Shown: piece by piece, positions 25,930 through 33,954 of the stretch
How the letters are laid out: each line of letters opens with the position of its first letter
Numbering within the stretch: the stretch's first letter is position 1
NCBI GenBank assembly: GCA_900316985.1
Contig: ONFE01000006.1
Span: forward strand, 42,286-106,285
Length of the DNA: 64,000 bases
DNA from: an uncultured Prevotellaceae bacterium
GTDB taxonomy: Bacteria > Bacteroidota > Bacteroidia > Bacteroidales > Bacteroidaceae
Reading direction: 5' to 3'
The notes under the pieces: generated by a model
What the model was told of the DNA's origin: nothing
What the model saw: the letters and a program-made list of their open reading frames with translations, nothing else
The model's database searches: none
Made by a program: the position numbers and the translations under genes

Positions 25930-26604
25930 TCAGAACTCGGGTAAAGTGTAAAGGTTAAACATGGTTCCGAAGAGCACGATGAGCGAGAAGATGATCACGA
26001 TGCTACCGATAACCTTATTGATGATGATGATGCCGGTTGTGTCGAAAATGGTGCGCACCTTGTCGATGAGCCATGTGAGACCGTACCACCAGAGTAAGGC
26101 GCCGAAGACGATGCTCAGATACCCCAGGCACATCTCCACGGGATGGTCAGGTACAACGAAGGCGAACTGGGCGAAACATCCCATGAAGAGGAAGATGATG
26201 AGCGGGTTGGAGAAGGTCACCAGGAAGGCCGTGAAGCCGTTGTGCCAGAGTGTTCCCTTCTGCTTGCTGCTCATGTGCATGTTCTTCGTGGGGTTGGCCC
26301 TGTAGGAAATGATGCCGAAGATTAGCAGAATAACACTACCCATCAGCTGAAGTAGGAATTTCGTCTGGGCGTTGTTCACGAAATCCATCACGAACGACAT
26401 ACCAAGACCTGTAATCATAGCGTAGATGATATCGCTCACCGAGGCCCCGATGCCCGTAACGAAACCATACCAGCGACCTTTGTTCAGCGTGCGTTGTACG
26501 CATAGCACGCCTACCGGGCCCATGGGCGCAGAAGCGATTATGCCAATCATAATTCCCTTGAATACAAGATTGACAATATCTATATGAAACGGAAATGGCA
26601 TCAT
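25930..26604 (-). CDS. LysE/RhtB-type transporter
   Basis: 224 residues with about six membrane segments. LysE superfamily exporters move amino acids or related small molecules out of the cell. The N-terminal signature APMGPVGVLCVQRTLNKGRWYGF with GIGASVSDIIYAMI matches the family motif (PGP, then R..G...G), and TFSNPLIIFLFMG in the middle is the second signature. Substrate unknown. First gene of the five-gene operon; a -7 box lies 11 bp upstream, so the leader is very short. Confidence 0.85.
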   Translation of the reverse strand: MMPFPFHIDIVNLVFKGIMIGIIASAPMGPVGVLCVQRTLNKGRWYGFVTGIGASVSDIIYAMITGLGMSFVMDFVNNAQTKFLLQLMGSVILLIFGIISYRANPTKNMHMSSKQKGTLWHNGFTAFLVTFSNPLIIFLFMGCFAQFAFVVPDHPVEMCLGYLSIVFGALLWWYGLTWLIDKVRTIFDTTGIIIINKVIGSIVIIFSLIVLFGTMFNLYTLPEF

Positions 26605-26614
26605 ATTTCGAGTG

Positions 26615-26622
26615 CAAAGGTA
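26615..26622 (-). promoter_or_regulatory. -7 box of the lysE-DUF4924-rfbD-prfC-pfkB operon
   Basis: TACCTTTG on the minus strand lies 11 bp upstream of the transporter start. The predicted transcript would begin almost at the start codon. The region to 26740 is a divergent promoter region shared with the ROK kinase gene. Confidence 0.6.
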
Positions 26623-26661
26623 CGAAATTTTCCCGATTTATGTAATTTTATAGGATAAAAG

Positions 26662-26692
26662 TTTGTGTTGTGCGACTTTTTTCCTACCTTTG
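26662..26692 (+). promoter_or_regulatory. Promoter of the ROK kinase gene
   Basis: TTTG (26662-26665), 19 bp, TACCTTTG (26685-26692): full match. The start codon is 48 bp downstream. Confidence 0.8.
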
Positions 26693-26740
26693 CCGTGTTA
26701 ATGAAGCATTTTTCTAACAACTAAAAATATTTATGCTATT

Positions 26741-27721
26741 ATGAATGCACAACCAGCAATTAAGCCCTATGTGATTGGTTTGGACCTTGGAGGTACCAAC
26801 TCCGTGTTCGGAATCGTTGACGCCCGAGGTGACATCAAGGCTACCACAGCCATCAAGACTCAGGGCTATGACAAAGTGGAAGACTACGTTGACGCCTGCG
26901 TGGAAGCCCTGCAGGTCATCATCGACCAGGTGGGCGGTATCGAGACCATCAAAGCCATGGGTATCGGCGCCCCCAACGGTAACTATTATACCGGCACGAT
27001 AGAGTTTGCCCCCAATCTCCCCTGGGCTCATGACGGGATTGTTCCCCTGGCTCAGATGTTCAGCGACCGCCTGAATGGAATCCCCGTCGGACTGACCAAT
27101 GATGCCAATGCAGCCGCCGTGGGTGAGATGATCTACGGAGTGGCGCGTGGCATGAAGAACTTCATCGTCATCACCCTCGGAACCGGTGTAGGCTCAGGTA
27201 TCGTCATTAACGGTCAGCTGGTCTATGGCTGCGACGGATTTGCCGGCGAGCTTGGTCACGTCACCATGGTCCGTGAGGGAGGCAGAGTATGCGGATGCGG
27301 CCGTCAGGGCTGTCTTGAGTGCTACTGCTCCGCAACAGGTGTGGCTCGTTCTGCACGTGAGTTCCTCCAGAAGTCACAGGAGCCCTCTCTGCTCCGCGAA
27401 TTGGATCCCGAGCAAATCACCTCGCTTGATGTCTCGATTGCAGCCGGCAAGGGAGACGCTCTGGCCCAGCGCATCTATGAGTTCACCGGCGACATGCTCG
27501 GCAAGGCTTGTGCCGACTTTGCAGCCTTCTCTTCGCCCGAGGCATTCATCTTCTTCGGTGGTATGACCAAGGCAGGCGACCTCATCATGAAGCCCATCGA
27601 GGAAAGCTATAATAAGCATGTGCTGAAGATCTTCAAGGGCAAGGCCAAGTTCCTGGTCAGCGGCCTCGACGGTTCATCGGCAGCCGTGCTAGGAGCCTCC
27701 GCCATCGGTTGGGAACTCTGA
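26741..27721 (+). CDS. ROK-family sugar kinase (probable glucokinase)
   Basis: 326 residues. N-terminal phosphate-1 loop VIGLDLGGTNSVFGIVD; phosphate-2 region ITLGTGVGSGIVING; and the ROK zinc-binding consensus VCGCGRQGCLECYCSATG (CGCGxxGCLE). The central VGLTNDANAAAVGEM contains the catalytic Asp motif (NDANAAA), and FAGELGHV the conserved ExGH. No DNA-binding domain is fused, so it is an enzyme rather than a NagC-type repressor. Glucose is the likeliest substrate because the motifs match glucokinase members, but other hexoses remain possible. Monocistronic, with its own promoter and terminator. Confidence 0.88.
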   Translation: MNAQPAIKPYVIGLDLGGTNSVFGIVDARGDIKATTAIKTQGYDKVEDYVDACVEALQVIIDQVGGIETIKAMGIGAPNGNYYTGTIEFAPNLPWAHDGIVPLAQMFSDRLNGIPVGLTNDANAAAVGEMIYGVARGMKNFIVITLGTGVGSGIVINGQLVYGCDGFAGELGHVTMVREGGRVCGCGRQGCLECYCSATGVARSAREFLQKSQEPSLLRELDPEQITSLDVSIAAGKGDALAQRIYEFTGDMLGKACADFAAFSSPEAFIFFGGMTKAGDLIMKPIEESYNKHVLKIFKGKAKFLVSGLDGSSAAVLGASAIGWEL

Positions 27722-27747
27722 TTCCGATTCACTTATTAATAATATAG

Positions 27748-27784
27748 AATACGCACGTGCTTATACGCGTGCGTATTTTCTTTT
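27748..27784 (+). terminator. Terminator of the ROK kinase gene
   Basis: AATACGCACG (27748-27757) and CGTGCGTATT (27768-27777) form a perfect 10-bp stem with a 10-nt loop, followed by TTCTTTTG. Confidence 0.85.
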
Positions 27785-27890
27785 GCTTCCACCCATCAGA
27801 AGCCTTCCTTCTAACCATTGGAAGCACCCTTTCCAGACTTTGGAAGCATCCTTTCCAGCCATTGGAAATGATATTTCCATGCATCAGAAC
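27785..27890. repeat. Degenerate tandem palindromes (TTCCA-n-TGGAA)
   Basis: Five loosely repeated, roughly 22-bp units occur in a row: GCTTCC...GAAGC, CTTCC...TGGAAGC, TTTCCA...TGGAAGC, TTTCCA...TGGAAATG and TTTCCA...CAGAAC. Each is an imperfect palindrome around a 5-8 bp variable core. The block lies between the terminator of the ROK gene and the 3' end of the next, convergent gene. Confidence 0.7.
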
Positions 27891-27912
27891 AGATATAGTT
27901 AGGGTGAGGTTT

Positions 27913-28365
27913 TTATTCCACCACGACCGTTTTGGTGGTGTAGTTGGAATAGACGATGATCTGGACGCCTTTCTCGCTTGCTTTCACGGGGATGCCCTGG
28001 AGATTGTAGCGCGCCACTTCGTATGGGGTGCCATCTTCCGACTGGACGCTTTGGATTTTTGCCGGACTGGAGCCTTCGCTTCGGGACATGATGACCACCT
28101 CGCCTTCGCCTACTTCAAAAGCTTTCTCTAGCATGAAGCCTTCTTTTCCTAATAAGGTCATGAGTCGTCCCATGGTCATGTCCTGCGTGTAATAGTAATA
28201 GTCTTTTATCCCGGAGGGGATGTCGCCCGTGAGGTAGAGGGTGGAGCCGTTTTGGAACGATTCGTTGATTTTCAGGCCTTCCGTGAGGTATATATGTACG
28301 TAACTCTTCTGGGCAAAGCCCGCCAGCGGTAAGGCTAACAGCAAAAACAATAGAATCTTTTTCAT
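27913..28365 (-). CDS. Small secreted protein with C-terminal tail
   Basis: 150 residues. Signal peptide MKKILLFLLLALPLAGFAQ (1-19). The mature 131 residues are beta-rich and start with repeated hydroxylated segments. The end (VARYNLQGIPV, then KGVQIIVYSNYTTKTVVVE) has the layout of the short C-terminal tails seen in the proteins at 1589-2863 and 3934-5400 but extends to a T/V-rich finish. No catalytic residues recognised. Monocistronic, convergent with the ROK kinase. Function unknown. Confidence 0.6.
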   Translation of the reverse strand: MKKILLFLLLALPLAGFAQKSYVHIYLTEGLKINESFQNGSTLYLTGDIPSGIKDYYYYTQDMTMGRLMTLLGKEGFMLEKAFEVGEGEVVIMSRSEGSSPAKIQSVQSEDGTPYEVARYNLQGIPVKASEKGVQIIVYSNYTTKTVVVE

Positions 28366-28469
28366 CTTAGTATGGTTTTAAATTGTTTGACTTGCGTTGC
28401 TGATGACTTCATCAGTTGCAAAGATAGTGAATATTTCGGGAATTTCTTCGCTTAATCGGATTTTTGTTG

Positions 28470-28477
28470 TACCTTTG
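28470..28477 (+). promoter_or_regulatory. -7 box of the tsaC/sua5-clc-fmt operon
   Basis: TACCTTTG, 18 bp upstream of the ATG at 28496. TTCG lies 19 bp further up as a poor -33 element. Confidence 0.6.
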
Positions 28478-28495
28478 CCCCTACGTAAAGAAATT

Positions 28496-29065
28496 ATGGA
28501 CAGAAAAGAAGACATCAAAAACGCCGTAGAGGTGATGCGGAAGGGTGGGGTGATACTCTATCCTACGGATACCGTGTGGGGCATCGGATGCGATGCTACC
28601 AACGAGGAGGCCGTCGCCAAGGTGTATAAAATCAAGCAGCGCGACGACTCGAAGGCACTGATCTGCTTGGTGGACAGCGACGCTCGCCTGCAACGTTATG
28701 TGAGGAACGTGCCCAATGTGGCTTGGGACATTTTCGACCTGGCCACGAAGCCCACCACGATCATCCTGGACGGGGCCGTGAACCTTGCTCCGAACCTGAT
28801 TGCTGAGGACGGGAGTATCGCCATGCGCATTACACAAGAGGAGTTCTCGAAGGATCTTTGCTACCGGTTCCAGAAGGCCATCGTCTCCACGAGTGCCAAC
28901 ATCAGCGGCCAGCCAGCAGCTCAGAACTTTCAGGATATTGCGCCCGAATTGCTGGAGGCCGTGGACTATGTGTGCTATTCGCGCCGTCAGGAGAAGAAGC
29001 CGCATACCCCTTCGAGCATCATCAAGCTGACGGAAAACGGCGAGGTGACCGTCATCCGAAAATAA
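28496..29065 (+). CDS. L-threonylcarbamoyladenylate synthase (Sua5/YciO/YrdC family)
   Basis: 189 residues from ATG 28496; the longer frame upstream crosses the promoter. Makes threonylcarbamoyl-AMP for the t6A modification of ANN-decoding tRNAs. The YrdC fold is visible in GGVILYPTDTVWGIGCDATN (substrate cleft), KIKQRDDSKALICLV (KxR motif), PTTIILDGAVNLAPNLI and IAMRITQEEF, then ISTSANISGQPAAQN-type signature (STSANISG). The absence of the C-terminal Sua5 domain makes it the short TsaC form. Precedes clc by 29 bp. Confidence 0.92.
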   Translation: MDRKEDIKNAVEVMRKGGVILYPTDTVWGIGCDATNEEAVAKVYKIKQRDDSKALICLVDSDARLQRYVRNVPNVAWDIFDLATKPTTIILDGAVNLAPNLIAEDGSIAMRITQEEFSKDLCYRFQKAIVSTSANISGQPAAQNFQDIAPELLEAVDYVCYSRRQEKKPHTPSSIIKLTENGEVTVIRK

Positions 29066-29094
29066 AGATAGTAAGCAAATAATTCAGGTAACCG

Positions 29095-30867
29095 ATGAGA
29101 GAGAAGTTTTTGACTTGGCGACAGGAACACATTTCCGACAGGCAGTTCACGCTTGTCCTGAGTTTCTTCGTGGGATTGTTTGCTGCCGTTGCCGCCTTCT
29201 CGTTGCATTGGTTTATTCGTCAGATACAACTGCTTCTTACTGAGGGGTTTACGGCTTCTTCATTCAACTGGCTCTACCTGGTCTATCCGGTTATCGGTAT
29301 TTACCTGACTTCCCTCTTTGTACGCTATATTGTGAAGGACAATATCTCTCATGGTATCACGCGAATCCTGTATGCCATCTCCACCAAAAAGAGTCGCTTG
29401 AAGGCGCACAATACGTGGAGCTCGGTCATCGCATCGGCCATCACAATCGGCTTTGGCGGTTCGGTGGGAGCAGAGGCACCTATCGTGCTTACCGGTTCTG
29501 CCATTGGCAGTAATCTGGGGCGGGTGTTCAAATTGGATTCCAAGACGCTAATGCTGCTCATCGGTTGTGGTGCAGCGGCTGCCATTGCTGGTATCTTCAA
29601 GGCCCCGATAGCCGGACTGGTGTTCACGCTGGAAGTGCTGATGATCGACCTGACGATGGCTTCTCTGATGCCTATCCTCATTGCCTCCGTGACGGCCGTC
29701 TGCTTCAGTTATATCTTCAACGGCTCCAACTCGCTCTTTGAGTTCACGATGGACGGCGCCTGGCAGATGGATCGTGTGCCCGCCTATATTTTATTAGGAG
29801 TATTCGGCGGCCTGATTAGTCTTTATTTCATCCGTATGATGACGGCCTGCGAGGGCGTGTTTGCCAGACTCAACAAATACCGTTATGCCAAGCTGGCGCT
29901 GGGCGGCTTGATACTGAGTTCGCTCATCTTCCTTTTCCCGGCCCTCTACGGCGAAGGCTATAACAGCATTAACATCCTGCTGAACGGAAAGACAGAAGCC
30001 GACTGGAATGAGATACTCAACAATTCCCTTTTCTACGGTCATGGTAACTTGCTGATAGTCTATATCGGCTTGGTGCTGCTGACGAAGGTTTTTGCTACCT
30101 CGGCTACCAATGGCGGAGGTGGTTGCGGCGGTACTTTTGCTCCCTCGCTTTTTATCGGCGCTTTCGGAGGTTTCTTCTTTGCCCGCTTGTGGAACATGGA
30201 GCAGATCGGGGTATATATCCCTGAGAAGAATTTCGCCATGCTGGGAATGGCTGCCGTGATGGCTGGCGTGATGCATGCGCCGCTGACGGGCATTTTCCTA
30301 ATTGCCGAACTGACAGGCGGCTACCAGATGTTCATCCCGCTGATGATTACCAGTATCTGTGCTTTCCTGACCATTAACATCTTTGAGAAACACAGTATAT
30401 ACGGCATGCGGCTGGCGCGCGAAGGCAAGTTGATCACCCATCATACAGACCGCGCCGTACTCACGCTGATGAGTCTGGATTCCGTCATAGACCGGCATTT
30501 CACGTCCGTGAAGCCCGATATGGAACTGAGTTCGCTGGTACATGCCCTGAGCCGTTCGAAGCAGAGTCTGCTTCCGGTACTCGATGACGCAGGGAACTTG
30601 CTGGGGGAAGTAGACCTTCAGAAGATACGAAATATCGTGTTCCGTACGGAACTATATCACCATTTTACCGTCAACCAGCTGATGAGTCAGCCATTGGCCA
30701 TGCTCGGCGTGAACGATCCGATGGAGGATGTGATGGAAACATTCGACAGGACCGATGCTCAGATGCTGCCTGTGGTGGATCTCAGCGGCAAGTTGATAGG
30801 ATATATATCACGCTCCCATCTCTATACGGAATACCGTCAGATGGTGGCTGATATGAGTGCGGATTAG
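29095..30867 (+). CDS. ClC-type chloride channel or transporter with CBS pair
   Basis: 590 residues. Residues about 20-430 are the ClC core: GFGGSVGAEAPIVLTGSAIG holds the gating glutamate position (GAEAP in place of GREGP), GCGGTFAPSLFIGAFGG is the anion-selectivity GxFxP motif, and MAGVMHAPLTGIFLIAELTGGY follows. The C-terminal 140 residues form two CBS domains (SLDSVIDRHFTSVKPDMELS and VNQLMSQPLAMLGVNDPM), which often bind adenine nucleotides. It moves chloride (as a channel or H+/Cl- antiporter) across the inner membrane. Gating Glu supports an exchanger. Middle gene of a three-gene operon; fmt follows after 29 bp. Confidence 0.93.
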   Translation: MREKFLTWRQEHISDRQFTLVLSFFVGLFAAVAAFSLHWFIRQIQLLLTEGFTASSFNWLYLVYPVIGIYLTSLFVRYIVKDNISHGITRILYAISTKKSRLKAHNTWSSVIASAITIGFGGSVGAEAPIVLTGSAIGSNLGRVFKLDSKTLMLLIGCGAAAAIAGIFKAPIAGLVFTLEVLMIDLTMASLMPILIASVTAVCFSYIFNGSNSLFEFTMDGAWQMDRVPAYILLGVFGGLISLYFIRMMTACEGVFARLNKYRYAKLALGGLILSSLIFLFPALYGEGYNSINILLNGKTEADWNEILNNSLFYGHGNLLIVYIGLVLLTKVFATSATNGGGGCGGTFAPSLFIGAFGGFFFARLWNMEQIGVYIPEKNFAMLGMAAVMAGVMHAPLTGIFLIAELTGGYQMFIPLMITSICAFLTINIFEKHSIYGMRLAREGKLITHHTDRAVLTLMSLDSVIDRHFTSVKPDMELSSLVHALSRSKQSLLPVLDDAGNLLGEVDLQKIRNIVFRTELYHHFTVNQLMSQPLAMLGVNDPMEDVMETFDRTDAQMLPVVDLSGKLIGYISRSHLYTEYRQMVADMSAD

Positions 30868-30896
30868 TTTTTTTGAGTCTAGGAGCTTAGGATATT

Positions 30897-31874
30897 ATGA
30901 AGAAGGAAGATTTACGCATTGTTTTTATGGGGACGCCCGAGTTTGCCGTGGGAACCCTGAAGAAACTGGTGGAAGGCGGCTATAACGTGGTTGCCGTGGT
31001 GACGCAGCCAGACAAGCCTGTTGGCCGTCATCAGGACACGCTGCAACCCTCGCAAGTGAAGCAATATGCGCTTTCGGTTGGACTGCCTGTGCTTCAGCCT
31101 GTAAAGATGAAAGATCCCGATTTCGTGGAGCTGCTACGTTCTTTTCAGGCAGATCTTCAGGTTGTGGTGGCTTTCCGTATGCTTCCTGAAGTTGTTTGGG
31201 CCATGCCGCGCTTCGGTACTTTCAATGTGCATGCGGCACTGTTGCCTCAGTATCGTGGTGCCGCACCTATCAATTGGGCGGTAATCAACGGCGAGACGCA
31301 GACGGGTGTGACAACCTTCTTTCTGGACCACGATATCGATACCGGGCGCATCATCATGCAGAAGCCCTTTGAAATCAAGGACGACTACAACGTGGAGAAC
31401 GTATATGACGGTCTGATGGGACTTGGAGCCGAGATTGCCTTGGAGACTATCGATCGCATCTTGAAGGGAGATGGAAAGGTGGAAAGTCTTCCGCAGGAGG
31501 AAATGATTCCCGTTGGGACAGAACTCCATCCGGCTCCTAAGATTTTCAAGGAAACATGTGAGATTGACTGGAATCAGGAGGCTAAGAAGGTCTATGATTT
31601 CATCCGCGGCCTGAGCCCATATCCCGGAGCTTGGACCACGCTGGTGTCGCCCGAAGGAAAGGAGACCGTGCTGAAAGTCTATGCTTCCTCCAAGGCCGTA
31701 GGAACCACGGAAGAACAAGCAGGTCTGCTGCTGACGGAGAAGAACAGGCTGATGGTGGCTACGGGCAACGGACTCTTAAACCTTGAAGAAGTCCAGTTGG
31801 CTGGTAAGAAAAGAATGAAAGCCATCGATTTCCTCAACGGTTTTCGTGACCTGACTGGCTATTGCGTGCGCTGA
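30897..31874 (+). CDS. fmt: Methionyl-tRNA formyltransferase
   Basis: 325 residues. Formylates initiator Met-tRNA with 10-formyl-THF. Motifs: IVFMGTPEFAVGTLKKL, VTQPDKPVGR, NVHAALLPQYRGAAPINWAVINGE (formyl-THF site with catalytic Asn and His), TGVTTFFLDHDIDTG (catalytic Asp), and C-terminal RGLSPYPGAWTTL (OB-like domain). Normal length. Its 3' end overlaps the convergent gtrA gene by 41 bp, so the two mRNAs are partly complementary. Confidence 0.96.
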   Translation: MKKEDLRIVFMGTPEFAVGTLKKLVEGGYNVVAVVTQPDKPVGRHQDTLQPSQVKQYALSVGLPVLQPVKMKDPDFVELLRSFQADLQVVVAFRMLPEVVWAMPRFGTFNVHAALLPQYRGAAPINWAVINGETQTGVTTFFLDHDIDTGRIIMQKPFEIKDDYNVENVYDGLMGLGAEIALETIDRILKGDGKVESLPQEEMIPVGTELHPAPKIFKETCEIDWNQEAKKVYDFIRGLSPYPGAWTTLVSPEGKETVLKVYASSKAVGTTEEQAGLLLTEKNRLMVATGNGLLNLEEVQLAGKKRMKAIDFLNGFRDLTGYCVR

Positions 31875-32250
31875 ACCTGTCAAAGACGTAGCGAACAATA
31901 AGGAAATTGCTTGGCACGGCGATGCAATACATGGGCAATGGAGCCCATTCCTTGGCAACTCCCAGCCATATGAATACATTCAGCAGTCCTATTTGCAGGA
32001 AGAAATTAAAGAGATGGGCACCGGCAAAGCCGATGCCATTCTTTTTGTTCGTTTCCTTTCGGAAGGTGAAATGAGCGGACAACAGGTAGTTGAAGCAGAA
32101 ACTGATGATGTAGCCGATGGCATAGGCAATACTCTTGTCCATGAAAGGCAGCAATATCAGATAGATGGCGTAGTTGATGGCTACGGCAATGACGCCAACT
32201 ACCCCAAAACGGAATAGTTCCCAGAAAGTGTCCTTACTGAATAATTTCAC
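31834..32250 (-). CDS. GtrA-like membrane protein
   Basis: 138 residues, four membrane segments with the GtrA signature: FWELFRFGVVGVIAVAINY, IGYIISFCFNYLLSAHFTFRK (family motif FxxxRxxS...), and a second pair of segments. GtrA proteins flip lipid-linked sugars in glycosylation of surface polysaccharides. Second gene of an rfbA-gtrA operon (21 bp apart), which fits dTDP-sugar use at the cell surface. Its 3' end overlaps fmt by 41 bp on the other strand. Confidence 0.88.
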   Translation of the reverse strand: MKLFSKDTFWELFRFGVVGVIAVAINYAIYLILLPFMDKSIAYAIGYIISFCFNYLLSAHFTFRKETNKKNGIGFAGAHLFNFFLQIGLLNVFIWLGVAKEWAPLPMYCIAVPSNFLIVRYVFDRFSARNSQSGHENR

Positions 32251-32271
32251 AGGATAATCAATTCTCTTTGA

Positions 32272-33180
32272 TCAGTATTCCAGATTCTCCTTGCCGGTCT
32301 TTTCCACCTCATCGATTACCTTCAGCAAGTATTGACCGTACTGGTTTTTCAGCATGGGCTGGGCAACCTCGCGGAGTTTCTCGGCCGTAATCCATCCCTT
32401 GCGGTAGGCGATGCCTTCCAAACAAGCAACCTTTAAGCCCTGACGTTTCTCAATGACCTCCACAAAGGTTGAAGCCTCGGAAAGTGAGTCGTGTGTACCG
32501 GTATCGAGCCATGCGAAGCCGCGGCCGAAGGTCTGCACTTTCAGTTGCTTGTCTTCCAAGAACTTCTGGTTGACTGTTGTGATTTCCAATTCTCCACGGG
32601 CGGAAGGCTTGATGTTCTTGGCCACCTCAACCACCTTGTTGGGGTAGAAGTAAAGACCTACCACGGCATAGTTACTCTTTGGTTCTTTTGGCTTTTCCTC
32701 GATGGAGAGGCAATTGCCGTCCTTGTCGAATTCTGCCACGCCGTAGCGCTCAGGGTCGCTCACCCAATAGCCGAAGACGGTAGCCTTGTCGTTCTGTTCG
32801 GCATCAATCACAGCCTGCTTCAAAAGCGAGGACAAACCAGCACCATGGAAGATGTTGTCGCCCAACACTAGGCAAGCGGAATCGTTGCCGATGAATTCCT
32901 CACCGATGATGAAAGCCTGGGCAAGTCCGTCGGGAGAAGGTTGTTCGGCATATTCGAATTTGACGCCATAGTCACTTCCGTCACCCAGCAGGCGCTTGAA
33001 GCCTGGCAGGTCGTGTGGGGTTGAAATGATGAGGATCTCGCGGATTCCGGCCAGCATGAGCACGGAAATCGGATAGTAGATCATCGGTTTGTCAAAAATG
33101 GGAATCAGCTGTTTGCTGATGCCTTTGGTAATAGGGTAGAGACGCGTGCCGCTACCACCTGCTAATACAATACCTTTCAT
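32272..33180 (-). CDS. rfbA: Glucose-1-phosphate thymidylyltransferase
   Basis: 302 residues, the normal length. Makes dTDP-glucose from glucose 1-phosphate and dTTP, the first rhamnose-pathway step. Motifs: [27 protein letters not shown] (nucleotidyltransferase P-loop), [27 protein letters not shown] (metal-binding Asp), and [14 protein letters not shown]. Precedes gtrA. Own consensus promoter upstream. Confidence 0.96.
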   Translation of the reverse strand: MKGIVLAGGSGTRLYPITKGISKQLIPIFDKPMIYYPISVLMLAGIREILIISTPHDLPGFKRLLGDGSDYGVKFEYAEQPSPDGLAQAFIIGEEFIGNDSACLVLGDNIFHGAGLSSLLKQAVIDAEQNDKATVFGYWVSDPERYGVAEFDKDGNCLSIEEKPKEPKSNYAVVGLYFYPNKVVEVAKNIKPSARGELEITTVNQKFLEDKQLKVQTFGRGFAWLDTGTHDSLSEASTFVEVIEKRQGLKVACLEGIAYRKGWITAEKLREVAQPMLKNQYGQYLLKVIDEVEKTGKENLEY

Positions 33181-33209
33181 ATTTGATTGCTATTTCTTGA
33201 TTTTGGTAG

Positions 33210-33241
33210 CAAAGATATAATTTTTTTTCATCTGATGCAAA
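33210..33241 (-). promoter_or_regulatory. Promoter of rfbA-gtrA
   Basis: On the minus strand TTTG (33238-33241), 20 bp, TATCTTTG (33210-33217): full consensus, 30 bp upstream of rfbA. Confidence 0.8.
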
Positions 33242-33298
33242 CTTTTGGCCACTTAACTGATTAAATTCCATTAAATTATGAATTTTCGTTCCATAAAT

Positions 33299-33329
33299 TT
33301 TGAATAATCGCAAAAAATACTTATCTTTG
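33299..33329 (+). promoter_or_regulatory. Promoter of the zapB-like-zapA-rny operon
   Basis: TTTG (33299-33302), 19 bp, TATCTTTG (33322-33329): full consensus, 18 bp upstream of the first ATG at 33348. Confidence 0.8.
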
Positions 33330-33347
33330 CCCTCAAATTCCATTTAT

Positions 33348-33641
33348 ATGGCAAGTTCGACTGATATTCTGAATACGTTCACCACCCGGATGAGGCAGAT
33401 GATTCTCCGCTTTGCAGAAGTGAAGAAGGAGAACGAAGAGCTGTATGCGATGGTGGATCAGCGCGAAAAGGAAATCGCGCAGTTGAAGGAACAGCTGGGA
33501 CAAGCCGAGCGCGACTACAACAGTTTGAAGATGGCCCGTATGCTTGAGGTGACCGACGGAGATGTGGAGGGAGCCAAGAAGCGTGTTGCCGGTCTCATCC
33601 GTGAGGTCAATCGCTGTATAACCATGTTGAGCGAGAAGTAA
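33348..33641 (+). CDS. ZapB-like coiled-coil protein
   Basis: 97 residues from ATG 33348 (an upstream start in frame would overlap the promoter). Nearly all of residues 15-70 is heptad-like: VKKENEELYAMVDQREKEIA, then QLKEQLGQAERDYNSLKMAR. It is followed 1 bp later by zapA. Two small genes before rny in this order occur in many Bacteroidetes, where the first acts as a partner of ZapA at the Z-ring; that functional link is from context rather than from sequence identity to enteric ZapB. Charged, cytoplasmic, no membrane segment. Confidence 0.65.
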   Translation: MASSTDILNTFTTRMRQMILRFAEVKKENEELYAMVDQREKEIAQLKEQLGQAERDYNSLKMARMLEVTDGDVEGAKKRVAGLIREVNRCITMLSEK

Positions 33642-33642
33642 A

Positions 33643-33936
33643 ATGGCGGAAGAAAAAGAAAGACTCAATATAAGATTGCACGTATATGATACGGACATCC
33701 CCGTGAAAGTAGATCGCGAGGATGAGTATTTCTATCGTGAGGCTGCAAAACTTATATCCAGTACAGTAAACAAATACGCTGAAGTCTTCAAGACGAAGAA
33801 GAGCGAAAAGGAAATACTGTACATGGCGATGATTGACATTGCCCTTCACTACGAGAAGGAGAAGGGAAACAATGACACATCGGAGTATGATAGTATTCTT
33901 TCGTCGTTAACCAAGGAGATTGAAAGAATATTATAA
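33643..33936 (+). CDS. zapA: Cell division protein ZapA
   Basis: 97 residues, the usual ZapA length. N-terminal strands LNIRLHVYDTDIPVKVDRED with a YFYREAAKLISSTVNKY helix, followed by a C-terminal coiled coil (SEKEILYMAMIDIALHYEKE). ZapA binds FtsZ and cross-links protofilaments at the division site. The gene starts 1 bp after the coiled-coil gene and ends 18 bp before rny. Confidence 0.85.
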   Translation: MAEEKERLNIRLHVYDTDIPVKVDREDEYFYREAAKLISSTVNKYAEVFKTKKSEKEILYMAMIDIALHYEKEKGNNDTSEYDSILSSLTKEIERIL

Positions 33937-33954
33937 ACAACAAATATATATTTT

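Noticed and set aside
28391-28495. Longer N-terminus for the tsaC/sua5 gene
   Set aside because: The extension crosses a -7 promoter box and adds residues not seen in the family; ATG 28496 fits the usual start.
33937-33954. 6S RNA after zapA, as in some Proteobacteria
   Set aside because: Only 18 bp separate zapA from rny, too short for any RNA gene.
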